In this document: in pieces, positions 47,805 to 55,718 of the stretch
Position numbering within the stretch: the first letter of the stretch is position 1
How the letters are laid out: the number at the start of each line of letters is the position of its first letter
DNA from: Lysobacterales bacterium
GTDB lineage: Bacteria; Pseudomonadota; Gammaproteobacteria; Xanthomonadales; Rhodanobacteraceae
NCBI GenBank assembly: GCA_016707485.1
Contig: JADJHN010000002.1
Coordinates: 868,001 to 932,000, forward strand
Length of the DNA stretch: 64,000 nt
Reading direction: 5' to 3'
Translations under genes and position numbers: made by a program
Notes under the pieces: generated by a model
The model's input: only the letters and a program-made list of their open reading frames with translations
Told to the model about the DNA's origin: nothing
The model's database searches: none

Positions 47805-48524
47805 ATGAATGACGATTTCATCGAAGTCCAGGAACATGCGCTTGCCGTGCAGGACTGCCGGGCAATGATCCAGCAGTTCGAGACTTCCGGGCAAGCTATC
47901 CGCGGGCGCACCGGCGGCGGTGTCAATACCGAGCTCAAGGACAGCTGGGATATCTGCATCAGCGACTACGCCGAATGGTCGATCGCCACCAACCTGCTGA
48001 ACACGGCGATGATGACGGCACTGCTGCGCTACGTGCGCAAGTATCCGCATGTCGTGCTGGCGCCGCTATCCTTGCAGATGGCCGATCCGCACAGCGGCAG
48101 GATGCGCGCACTCGATGCGCAGGCAATCGAGGAAATGCCCGATGCCCGCCTGCAAAGCCTGCTGGTCAAGGTGCTCAGGCCCGGCACCATCAACATCCAG
48201 AAATATGTTGCCGATCAGGGCGGCTATCCGTACTGGCATTGCGAGCTGTATCCGAAGGCTGGAGACAGCAATGGTGAAACCCTGCATCGCGTGTTGCTGT
48301 GGACGGCGTACCTCAACGACGGCTTCGCCGACGGCGAAACCGAGTTCCTGTACCAGCAACGCAAGATCGTGCCGCAGACCGGCGCCATGCTGATCGCGCC
48401 GGCGGGATTCACGCACACCCATCGCGGCAATCGGCCGCGCGGCGGCGACAAGTACATCGCCACCTCGTGGATCCTGTTCCAGCGCGCCGAGAGGCTGTTC
48501 GCCGCGGTTCCGGGAAAGTCCTGA
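47805..48524 (+). CDS. 2-oxoglutarate/Fe(II)-dependent oxygenase
   Basis: This 239-residue soluble protein starts at ATG 47805 after AGGAGAGGAG. The core double-stranded beta-helix is marked by YPYWHCELYPKAGD (iron His and Glu) and the distal His in APAGFTHTHRGNRPRGG, followed by KYIATSWILF. The ETLHRVLLWTAYLNDGFADG and GETEFLYQQRKI blocks are typical of prolyl 4-hydroxylase-like oxygenases. The substrate is unknown. Confidence 0.88.
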   Translation: MNDDFIEVQEHALAVQDCRAMIQQFETSGQAIRGRTGGGVNTELKDSWDICISDYAEWSIATNLLNTAMMTALLRYVRKYPHVVLAPLSLQMADPHSGRMRALDAQAIEEMPDARLQSLLVKVLRPGTINIQKYVADQGGYPYWHCELYPKAGDSNGETLHRVLLWTAYLNDGFADGETEFLYQQRKIVPQTGAMLIAPAGFTHTHRGNRPRGGDKYIATSWILFQRAERLFAAVPGKS

Positions 48525-48529
48525 CGCGC

Positions 48530-50080
48530 TCAGCCTGACTGGCGACGGCTTGCGTCGAGCTCCTCGCGCACGCTGCGCAGCAAGCCGCGCACCGACACCG
48601 GCTTGTCGAGGAAACGCATGCGCTCGATCGGCGGCAAGTCATCGCGATCGATCATTTCGCCATCGCGCACGAGCAGGATCAGTGGGCCGCAATAACCATG
48701 ATCGAGCAGGGCAGCGATGGTGCGCACGCTGCTCATCAGGCGCAAGTCGGCATCCATGACCACGATGTCCGGCATGCCCAGCGCCTGGATCTTCTGCACC
48801 GCCTGCGAGCCGCTGTCGGCGGTGGTCACCGCGTAGCCATTCAGTTCGAGCGTGTCGGTCAGCATGGTCTGCTTGCCGAGTTTCTCGACGATAACCAGAA
48901 CATGTTCACCTTGGCCGACCTCGATGGGCGTGTCGTCGTTGTCGGACTCCACGCCGCGCAGCGGCAGGTAGACCTCGAACGTCGTGCCCTTGTTCGACTC
49001 GCTGAGTACGCGCAGGTAACCGCGGTGATTGCTGACGATGCGCTTGCACGACACCAGGCCCAGGCCGGTGCCGGTTTCCTTGGTCGTGAAGAACGGGCGG
49101 AACAGGTTGTCGCGCACGTGCTCCGGCATGCCGATGCCGGTATCGGAGACCTGCAACTTCAGGTAGGCACCCGGAGCCTGCAGCTCGTCATCGGCGAAAA
49201 AGTCCGCATCGACCGCGGACGGCTCGGCGGAAAGGCGCAAGCGGCCACCGTCGGGCATGGCCTGCAGCGCGTTCAGGCACAGGTTCAGCAAGCACTGCTG
49301 CAATTCGGTGTGATTGCCTTCAATGGCCAGATCATCGGCCGGCTTTTCGATGACCATCTCGATGTTGCGCGGAACGCTGCCGCGCAACAGCATGAGCATG
49401 GCATCGAACAGCGCAGCGAGCTTGACCCGCTCGGTTTCCAGCCTGGCACCACGGGCGAAGGAGAGCATCGATGCCACCATCTCCAGGCCGCGCTTGGCGC
49501 AGTCGCCAACCAGCGCACCGTGCTTGCGCAAGCGCTCGTCTTCATGTTCCTTCATTGCATCCGCTGCCAGCAGCAGGGGTTGCAGGATGTTGCGCAGGTC
49601 ATGGCTGAGGCCGCCGGCGAGCATGGCCAGGCTCTCGAAGCGCTGGGCCCGCATCAATTCCTGCTCGGATCGCTCGCGCGCCAGTGCCGCGCGTGCCTCC
49701 TGGACTGCCCGGGTGACCGCCGATGGCAGGCGCGCAAGACGTTCTTTCAACAGATAGTCGATGGCACCGGCACGCAGGGCCATGACGGCAGCGTCTTCGC
49801 CCATCGTGCCGGACACAAAGATGAACGGAACAAGGCGTGCGCGTTCGCGCAGGATCTCCAGCGCGCGGTAGCCGTTGAACATCGGCATGTTCAAATCGGA
49901 AATGACGATGTCCGGCTCGAACTGACCGAGTGCCTCGCGGAAATCATCTTCCGTTTCGACTTGTCGCGCCTCGATGGCAAGGCCGTCATCACGCAGTCTC
50001 TCGAGCAACAATTCGGCATCGTTGGCGTCGTCTTCGACCAGAAGCACGCGCAGCGCAGCGTCCATTGCCAGGCTGTTCAT
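48530..50080 (-). CDS. Hybrid sensor kinase: receiver, histidine kinase, degenerate receiver
   Basis: This 516-residue soluble protein begins with a receiver domain (VEDD, phospho-acceptor Asp in VISDLNMP, Lys in YLLKER). A histidine kinase core follows with the phospho-acceptor in GGLSHDLRNILQP, N-box LLNLCLNALQAMPDGG and the lids SDTGIGM and GTGLGLVSC. A C-terminal receiver-like domain keeps Asp in VVMDADL and Lys in LDKPVS, but the acidic pair is replaced by VEK, so it is partly degenerate. It is the last gene of a three-gene signalling operon. Confidence 0.93.
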   Translation of the reverse strand: MNSLAMDAALRVLLVEDDANDAELLLERLRDDGLAIEARQVETEDDFREALGQFEPDIVISDLNMPMFNGYRALEILRERARLVPFIFVSGTMGEDAAVMALRAGAIDYLLKERLARLPSAVTRAVQEARAALARERSEQELMRAQRFESLAMLAGGLSHDLRNILQPLLLAADAMKEHEDERLRKHGALVGDCAKRGLEMVASMLSFARGARLETERVKLAALFDAMLMLLRGSVPRNIEMVIEKPADDLAIEGNHTELQQCLLNLCLNALQAMPDGGRLRLSAEPSAVDADFFADDELQAPGAYLKLQVSDTGIGMPEHVRDNLFRPFFTTKETGTGLGLVSCKRIVSNHRGYLRVLSESNKGTTFEVYLPLRGVESDNDDTPIEVGQGEHVLVIVEKLGKQTMLTDTLELNGYAVTTADSGSQAVQKIQALGMPDIVVMDADLRLMSSVRTIAALLDHGYCGPLILLVRDGEMIDRDDLPPIERMRFLDKPVSVRGLLRSVREELDASRRQSG

Positions 50081-50085
50081 TGCGC

Positions 50086-50526
50086 TTATTCCTGCGGAAA
50101 TTCGTTGAGCACGGCCCAGAACTGGCCCAGCGTTTGCACGGCGCTGAAGAACTGACTGACATCGACCGGCTTGACCACGTAGGCGTTGACGCCGAGATTC
50201 CAGCTGTGCACGAGGTCGCTCTCCTCGCGCGAGGAAGACAGGATCACCACCGGCACGCGCTTGAGGTGTTCGCTGGAACGCATGTTCTGCAGCACTTCCA
50301 GGCCATCCAGGCGCGGCATCTTGATATCGAGCAGGACCACGGCAGGGTTGCCCCTGGCGCGCCCGGAGAACGAATTGCGGCAGAACAGGTAGTCGAGCGC
50401 CTCGACGCCATCCTCGACATGCACGACCGGATTGGCGAGCTTGGCTTCGCGCAGTGCGTCGAGCGCCATCTCGGCATCCGCCGAGCTGTCTTCGGCAAGC
50501 AGGATAGTGCGGATTTCAGGATTCAT
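50086..50526 (-). CDS. Single-domain response regulator (Rcp1-like)
   Basis: This 146-residue receiver protein has acidic residues in LLAEDSS, phospho-acceptor Asp in LLDIKMPRLDG, Thr/Ser in ILSSSRE and Lys in YVVKPVD. It has no output domain. Such stand-alone receivers relay phosphate in pathways of Rcp1/CheY type. It overlaps the upstream kinase (ATGA) and precedes the hybrid kinase by five bases, so all three should be co-expressed. Confidence 0.95.
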   Translation of the reverse strand: MNPEIRTILLAEDSSADAEMALDALREAKLANPVVHVEDGVEALDYLFCRNSFSGRARGNPAVVLLDIKMPRLDGLEVLQNMRSSEHLKRVPVVILSSSREESDLVHSWNLGVNAYVVKPVDVSQFFSAVQTLGQFWAVLNEFPQE

Positions 50527-52343
50527 TTTTTTGCCTCATCTGCGACGATGGTACCGACCACGGCCGGCAGTGAGAAGAAGAATGTCGCGCCCTTGCCCGC
50601 CTCGGCCTCTGCCCAGGTGCGTCCGCCATGGCGGCCGATGATGCGTCGCACGTTGGCCAGGCCGATGCCGGTGCCGGGGAACTCGCTGGCCTTGTGCAGG
50701 CGCTGGAACACACCGAACAACTTGCCGGCATAGGCCATGTTGAAACCGGTGCCGTTGTCGCGCACATGGAAAATGGATTCACCGTCGGCTTCGGTCCTGC
50801 CGATCTCGATGACGGCATGTTCGCGCCGCGAGGTGTATTTGACTGCATTCGACATGAGGTTCTGCCAGACCCGACGCAGCATCGAGGCATCGCCCATGAC
50901 GATCGGCAGCTCCTCGATTCGCCATTCGATGGAGCGTGCCTCGTGGGTGCTGTGCAACATGGCCACCAGTTCGGCAACCACGGCGTTGAAATTGACCGGT
51001 TCGACACGGAACGCGCTGCGCCCGAGCCGCGAGTACTCGAGCAGATCCTCGATCAGGCTCGACATGCGCCGCGCCGACTCGGCGATCACCTCAAGGTAAT
51101 GATGGGATTTCTCATCGGCCGAGGCTCCCATGTGCATGCCGAGCTTGTCGGCGAAGCCGGCGATGTGCCGCAGCGGCGCACGCAGGTCGTGGGAGACGGA
51201 ATAACTGAATGACTCGAGTTCGCGGTTGACTTCGGAAACCTGCGCCACCTGTCGTTCCAGATCCTCGTTGAGTTCGCCAATGCGCTGTTCATAGCGCTTG
51301 CGTGCAGTGACATCGCTGACCGTGAGCAGGATTCCGGCCCGATCCTTGCTCCCGGCATCCTCGGAGAGCTCCATGCGGCGCGCATTCACGAGGACGATGC
51401 GGTCGATGCCATCGATGCAGGTCTGCGCGCATTCGTAATCCCAGATCTCGCGGCCGCGCGCCCCGACATCCAGCAGGCGCTGTTGCAGCTCTGCATCCTG
51501 CCAGCAGCCGTTGCCTATCTCCTGCAGCTTGACGTCGCCGTGCTGAACCGTTTCGTTGCCGTAGAACTCGGCGAAGGCCTCGTTGTTCATCAGCAGGCGC
51601 AGTTCCGGATCGAGCACGGCAATGGGTTCGCGCAGGCTTTGCACGATGATGCGCGAGCGTTCGACCGCCAGCCGCGCGCGCGATTCGGCCTTGCGACGCT
51701 GGCTGGCCTGGCGTTCGGAAATGAACATGACCGAGCCGAGCAGCAGCAACTGGGCGATCAAGGCGCTGCTCATCGCCCAGCGACTGTTGCGCTCCAGTCG
51801 GGCCAGCCGCGTGGTGCGCTGCACGTAGAGCTCATTCTCGAAGGCGACGATCTGCGCCCAGTATCCGCCCGTGTCGAACAGTTCGGCAGCTTGGCGGATC
51901 CGGTCCGCTGCAGCGTCGAAATTGTTCGCCTGGATGTACCGCATGGCGTCGTCATAAAGCTTCAGGCGACCGCCGATCAATGCGCCCAGCGCGCCGATGC
52001 GGTTTTGCTGATCGATGTTGTCCCGCGTGGCCTCGGACAACTCGGCCAGCAGCGGATCGATCTCCTCGCGCACCCTGCTGTATTCCGCTCGTCCGCTGGC
52101 GCGCGGCATCTGCGCAAACTCGCCGAGGATGACGCTCTCGATTTCGGCCAGGGTCAGCCGCAGTCGGTTGAATTTCTCCTTGACCTCGGCACTGTGCACG
52201 ACCCAGCCCGAGGCCTCCATCATGGCCTCGGCATTGCTGCGGATCACCGCATACGGCAGGGCGACGCAGGTGAGCACGGCGATCGCGAGCAGGACAATCC
52301 TGATGCGATATTCGAATTCCGGCGTCCAGGTGGGCCAGCGCAT
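50523..52343 (-). CDS. Membrane histidine kinase with CHASE3-like sensor and PAS domain
   Basis: This 606-residue protein starts at ATG 52343 after CCGGAGAAG. Two helices (about 15-35 and 190-210) enclose a helical periplasmic part resembling CHASE3. A PAS-like domain (about 235-345) precedes a coiled coil and the HisKA domain (SYSVSHDLRAPLRHIAGFAD). The ATPase has NLMSNAVKYTSRREH and DNGTGFNM. The HisKA form is that of phytochrome-like kinases, which often pair with single-domain receivers as seen here. Confidence 0.93.
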   Translation of the reverse strand: MRWPTWTPEFEYRIRIVLLAIAVLTCVALPYAVIRSNAEAMMEASGWVVHSAEVKEKFNRLRLTLAEIESVILGEFAQMPRASGRAEYSRVREEIDPLLAELSEATRDNIDQQNRIGALGALIGGRLKLYDDAMRYIQANNFDAAADRIRQAAELFDTGGYWAQIVAFENELYVQRTTRLARLERNSRWAMSSALIAQLLLLGSVMFISERQASQRRKAESRARLAVERSRIIVQSLREPIAVLDPELRLLMNNEAFAEFYGNETVQHGDVKLQEIGNGCWQDAELQQRLLDVGARGREIWDYECAQTCIDGIDRIVLVNARRMELSEDAGSKDRAGILLTVSDVTARKRYEQRIGELNEDLERQVAQVSEVNRELESFSYSVSHDLRAPLRHIAGFADKLGMHMGASADEKSHHYLEVIAESARRMSSLIEDLLEYSRLGRSAFRVEPVNFNAVVAELVAMLHSTHEARSIEWRIEELPIVMGDASMLRRVWQNLMSNAVKYTSRREHAVIEIGRTEADGESIFHVRDNGTGFNMAYAGKLFGVFQRLHKASEFPGTGIGLANVRRIIGRHGGRTWAEAEAGKGATFFFSLPAVVGTIVADEAKK

Positions 52344-52457
52344 CGCTTCTCCGGTTAGGATGGCAGTCGACCGGGCGCTCGCGCGCCGCAACGCTTGGCG
52401 GCAGTTCCCGGTCGCTTGCCCACCAAGCATACGTGAACCGGCAAACAGAGTGCAGCT

Positions 52458-53264
52458 ATGGAATCCTCACGACGCGTCCTGATCACCGGGGCTGGCAGTG
52501 GTCTCGGTCGTGCCCTCGCCTTTCGCTATGCCGAGGCCGGATGGCGCGTGGCCTGCGCCGACATCCGCCTGGATCGCGCCGAGGAGACGGTTGCCTTGAT
52601 CACCGGCTTCGGCATAGGTGCCATGGCCTTGCAGGTCGATGTCGGCGATGACGATTCATTCGAAGGCTTGCGCGACATGGTGCTGGCCGCCTGGGAAGGC
52701 GTCGACCTGGTCATCAACAATGCCGGCGTCAGTGCCGGCGGCTCGGTACTGAATGCGTCGATGGCGGATTGGCAATGGGTGCTCAACATCAACCTGCTTG
52801 GCGTGGTCCGCGGTTGTCGCCTGTTCGGCCCGGTGCTGATCGAGCAGGGCGGTGGCCACATCGTCAACATCGCCTCGTTTGCCGCACTTGCCGGTGGTCC
52901 CGGCATGGCTGCTTATGCGACGGCAAAAGCCGGGGTGGTCACCGTCTCGGAAGGGCTGCGCGCCGACCTGGATGGCAGCACGGTGAAAGTCTCGGTGGTG
53001 TGCCCGAGTTTCTTCCAGACCAACCTGCTCGAAGGATTCCGCGCGCCTGACGGTGAATCCCTGAAGGTGGCCAAGGCACTGATGCGCGACGCCAGGGAAA
53101 GTGCAGCGGATATCGCCGAAGCGATCTACAAGGGTGTCGAGCGTGGCGAGTTCCTGATCCTGCCGAGTGCGCTGGTGCGCAGGAGCTGGCGACTGAAACG
53201 CTGGTTTCCTGATCTCTATTTCCGCAAACTGATGCAAAAGGTACGCGAACGCGGGGGTCGCTGA
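52458..53264 (+). CDS. Short-chain dehydrogenase/reductase
   Basis: This 268-residue NAD(P)-dependent enzyme has the cofactor motif TGAGSGLGRA, NNAGVS, catalytic Ser in NIASFAAL and the Y-x-x-x-K motif in AAYATAKAG. It resembles acyl or steroid-type SDRs, and the C-terminal basic stretch RRSWRLKRWFP suggests membrane association. It overlaps the next gene by TGATG, so the two are co-translated. Confidence 0.9.
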   Translation: MESSRRVLITGAGSGLGRALAFRYAEAGWRVACADIRLDRAEETVALITGFGIGAMALQVDVGDDDSFEGLRDMVLAAWEGVDLVINNAGVSAGGSVLNASMADWQWVLNINLLGVVRGCRLFGPVLIEQGGGHIVNIASFAALAGGPGMAAYATAKAGVVTVSEGLRADLDGSTVKVSVVCPSFFQTNLLEGFRAPDGESLKVAKALMRDARESAADIAEAIYKGVERGEFLILPSALVRRSWRLKRWFPDLYFRKLMQKVRERGGR

Positions 53265-54328
53265 TGCAGGCATTGATGATATACGGGGCGAACGGCTATA
53301 CCGGCCGTCTCATTGCTGCCGAAGCGGCGCGCCGCGGGCACAAGCCGGTCCTCGCCGGGCGCAACCGCGATGCCCTCGACGAACTCGCCGCACCGCTCAA
53401 GCTGACGCGACGCGTGTTCGAGCTGAATGATGCCAACGAGATCGATCGCAACCTCGAAGGCGTGCGCATCCTGCTCAACTGCGCGGGGCCGTTTTCGCGC
53501 ACCTGCGAGCCCTTGCTGGCCGCCTGCCTGCGCCAGCGTGTCCACTATCTGGATATCACCGGCGAGATCGACGTGTTTGCGCATTGCCATCGCCTGCACA
53601 ATCAGGCCAGGCATGCCGGCATCGTGATTGCGCCGGGTACCGGTTTCGACGTGGTGCCCACCGACTGCCTGGCGGCGATGCTCAAGCAGCGCCTGGCGGA
53701 CGCCACGCATCTGGTGCTTGCCTTCGAGGCCAGCGGCGGCCCCAGCCCGGGTACGGCGCGAACCAGCGTCGAAGGCCTTGCCAAGGGTGGGCGAGCGCGC
53801 ATCGATGGCGAACTGCGCGAGGTGCCGCTGGCCTGGAAGATGCGCGAGTTCACGCGCCAGGATGGCAGTCATCGAACGGCCATGACGATTCCCTGGGGAG
53901 ATGTCTACACGGCGTTTGTCTCCACCGGCATCGTCAACATCGAGACCTACATGGCAGTGCCGGCGAAAACGATCGCGCGCTTGCGCTGGCTGCGCCATCT
54001 GCGCTGGCTGCTTGCACTGGCACCGCTGCAACGATTCCTGCAGGACAAGGCCGGCCGCACCGCCGGACCGGACCGGCAGCGTCGTGAAAACAGCGCCTGC
54101 GAAATCTGGGCCGAAGCGCGCAATGCCAACGGCAAGCAGGTGGCGGCCTCGTTGCGCACACCGAACGGCTACGAGCTGACGGTCAGCGCCAGTCTCGGCA
54201 TTGTCGAACATCTGCTGGCCAGCACCCCGCCCGGCGGCTACTACACGCCATCCATGTTGATGGGTGCCGATTACGTGCTCGAACTGCCGGGTGTCGCCTT
54301 GCTTGATTCACGCACGCGTACGCCATGA
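53264..54328 (+). CDS. Saccharopine dehydrogenase-like / trans-acting enoyl reductase family protein
   Basis: This 354-residue protein starts with the NAD(P)-binding IYGANGYTGRLIAAEAARRG, followed by VLAGRNRDALDEL and LLNCAGPFSRTCEPLL. The family includes saccharopine reductase-like oxidoreductases and enoyl reductases of lipid metabolism; the lysine-pathway residues are not obvious. Coupling with the SDR suggests a shared lipid or secondary-metabolite substrate. Confidence 0.82.
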   Translation: MQALMIYGANGYTGRLIAAEAARRGHKPVLAGRNRDALDELAAPLKLTRRVFELNDANEIDRNLEGVRILLNCAGPFSRTCEPLLAACLRQRVHYLDITGEIDVFAHCHRLHNQARHAGIVIAPGTGFDVVPTDCLAAMLKQRLADATHLVLAFEASGGPSPGTARTSVEGLAKGGRARIDGELREVPLAWKMREFTRQDGSHRTAMTIPWGDVYTAFVSTGIVNIETYMAVPAKTIARLRWLRHLRWLLALAPLQRFLQDKAGRTAGPDRQRRENSACEIWAEARNANGKQVAASLRTPNGYELTVSASLGIVEHLLASTPPGGYYTPSMLMGADYVLELPGVALLDSRTRTP

Positions 54329-54392
54329 TGATCGTGCCACCTGGTCGGCGTTGCCCTAGAATCCGCCCCTCTTTTTCCCAGAGCGAACCCGC

Positions 54393-55016
54393 ATGTCGGC
54401 AGTCAAACCACCCTTGAGCTTCTTTCCGGCGCTGATCTTCTCGTCGCGCTGGTTGCAGCTGCCCTTGTACCTCGGCCTGATCGTCGCCCAGGGCGTGTAT
54501 GTCGTCCTCTTCGTCAAGGAGCTGCTGCACCTGATCCTGCATGCGACCTCGTTCGGCGAGCAGCAGATCATGCTCATCGTGCTCGGCTTGATCGACGTGG
54601 TGATGATCTCGAACCTGCTCATCATGGTCATCGTCGGCGGTTACGAAACCTTTGTCTCGCGACTCGGCCTGCAAGGTCATCCGGACCAGCCGGAATGGCT
54701 CAGCCACGTCAACGCCTCGGTGCTCAAGGTCAAGCTGGCGATGGCCATCATCGGCATCTCCTCGATCCACCTGCTGAAGACCTTCATTGCCGCCGGCACG
54801 CTCGAAGGCTTGCCGTTCTGCCAGGGCGAGGCCCTGGTCAGCGCCGCCCAGGCGGCAATCAACGGCACCGTGCAAACCTGTTCGACGCTGACCAGCCAGG
54901 GCGTCATGTGGCAGACCCTGATCCACTGCGTATTCATCCTCTCGGCAATCGGCATCGCCTACACCGATCACCTGATGCACGCCATCCCGCGCGGCAAGCC
55001 GGGTAACGGACATTAA
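54393..55016 (+). CDS. UPF0114 (YqhA-family) membrane protein
   Basis: This 207-residue protein has four helices. The blocks RWLQLPLYLGLIVAQGVYV, VMISNLLIMVIVGGYETFVS and LKVKLAMAIIGISSIHLLKT are the YqhA/TIGR00645 pattern. E. coli YqhA is 164 residues; this version has an extra segment with two Cys between the last helices. Function unknown. Its TAA stop lies inside the left end of the miniature element at 55013-55304. Confidence 0.92.
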   Translation: MSAVKPPLSFFPALIFSSRWLQLPLYLGLIVAQGVYVVLFVKELLHLILHATSFGEQQIMLIVLGLIDVVMISNLLIMVIVGGYETFVSRLGLQGHPDQPEWLSHVNASVLKVKLAMAIIGISSIHLLKTFIAAGTLEGLPFCQGEALVSAAQAAINGTVQTCSTLTSQGVMWQTLIHCVFILSAIGIAYTDHLMHAIPRGKPGNGH

Positions 55017-55304
55017 GGCAACGCTGATCAAGTAGCACAACCGTCATGGCGTTCGGAAGGTTCGCCATGCGTGCTGCGTGGCGAAGCGAAGGCTGGTGGC
55101 CTTGGCGAGCCGCACGGTGCGCGTGGCGGACCTTCCGAGCACCACCGTTTCAGATATGAATCAATGAGTTCGGCGACACCTGTCTGCGCGCGGATCTTTG
55201 TTGCGCTGCCTTGAAGGACGGCCAGTCCATCTGCGTCAGCGCGCCGCGATCTGCACGCAGACAGGTGTCGTGACGATTGCGCTACTTGGTCAGCGTTGCC
55301 TTAA
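55013..55304. mobile_element. Miniature inverted-repeat element with nested palindromes
   Basis: This 292-bp element has terminal inverted repeats of about 35 bp (31 of 35 identical): left 55013-55047, right 55270-55304. The outer TTAA may be a duplicated target of the YTAR type used by IS5-group elements. Inside are two further palindromes. One is 13 bp (55054-55066 with 55125-55137, one mismatch). The other is 15 bp and perfect (55174-55188 with 55256-55270). It carries no ORF, so it needs a transposase from elsewhere. Its left end overlaps the yqhA stop codon. Confidence 0.9.
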
Positions 55305-55413
55305 GCTGTCGCGCTAACCTGAACGCAATCCGGCGCCTGCGTGAACGGTTTGGTTTGCATGCAGGTTGACCTTGCCAAGCTCGGCGCTCGTTCATCTGGC
55401 AAGGGGAAAACAC
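55017..55413. other. Intergenic region between YqhA-family gene and small membrane gene
   Basis: Most of the 397 bases is the miniature element. The remaining 55305-55413 should hold the promoter and ribosome binding site of the gene at 55414; AAGGGGA is visible before that start. Confidence 0.6.
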
Positions 55414-55632
55414 ATGCGCATGGGTCTGATCATTGCGGGAATCCTGTTGATTGCCGTCGGTGCGGCGGCATTCACCGGCAATCTCAACTTCACCAAGGAC
55501 AAGCAAGTGCTGAAGATTGGCGAATTGTCCGCCAGCGTGCAGCAGGAAAAGAGCGTGCCGCAGTGGCTCGGCGGCCTCGGTGCCCTGGTCGGTCTCGGCC
55601 TGGTTGCCGCCGGTGCCATGCGCAAGGGCTGA
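55414..55632 (+). CDS. Small two-helix membrane protein
   Basis: This 72-residue protein starts at ATG 55414 after AAGGGGAAAACAC. Two helices (about 4-22 and 50-68) flank a soluble piece with VLKIGELSASVQQEKSVPQW. The pattern resembles small DUF3185-type membrane proteins, but this is not firm. It lies 86 bases before uvrD on the same strand. Function unknown. Confidence 0.8.
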   Translation: MRMGLIIAGILLIAVGAAAFTGNLNFTKDKQVLKIGELSASVQQEKSVPQWLGGLGALVGLGLVAAGAMRKG

Positions 55633-55718
55633 TCCGCAACATGGCGCAAGGAGCGTTCGCAGTCTGCATGCGATCGCGCCTTGCTTGCCAGCGCCGCGCC
55701 ATCAGGTAATCTGGCGCG

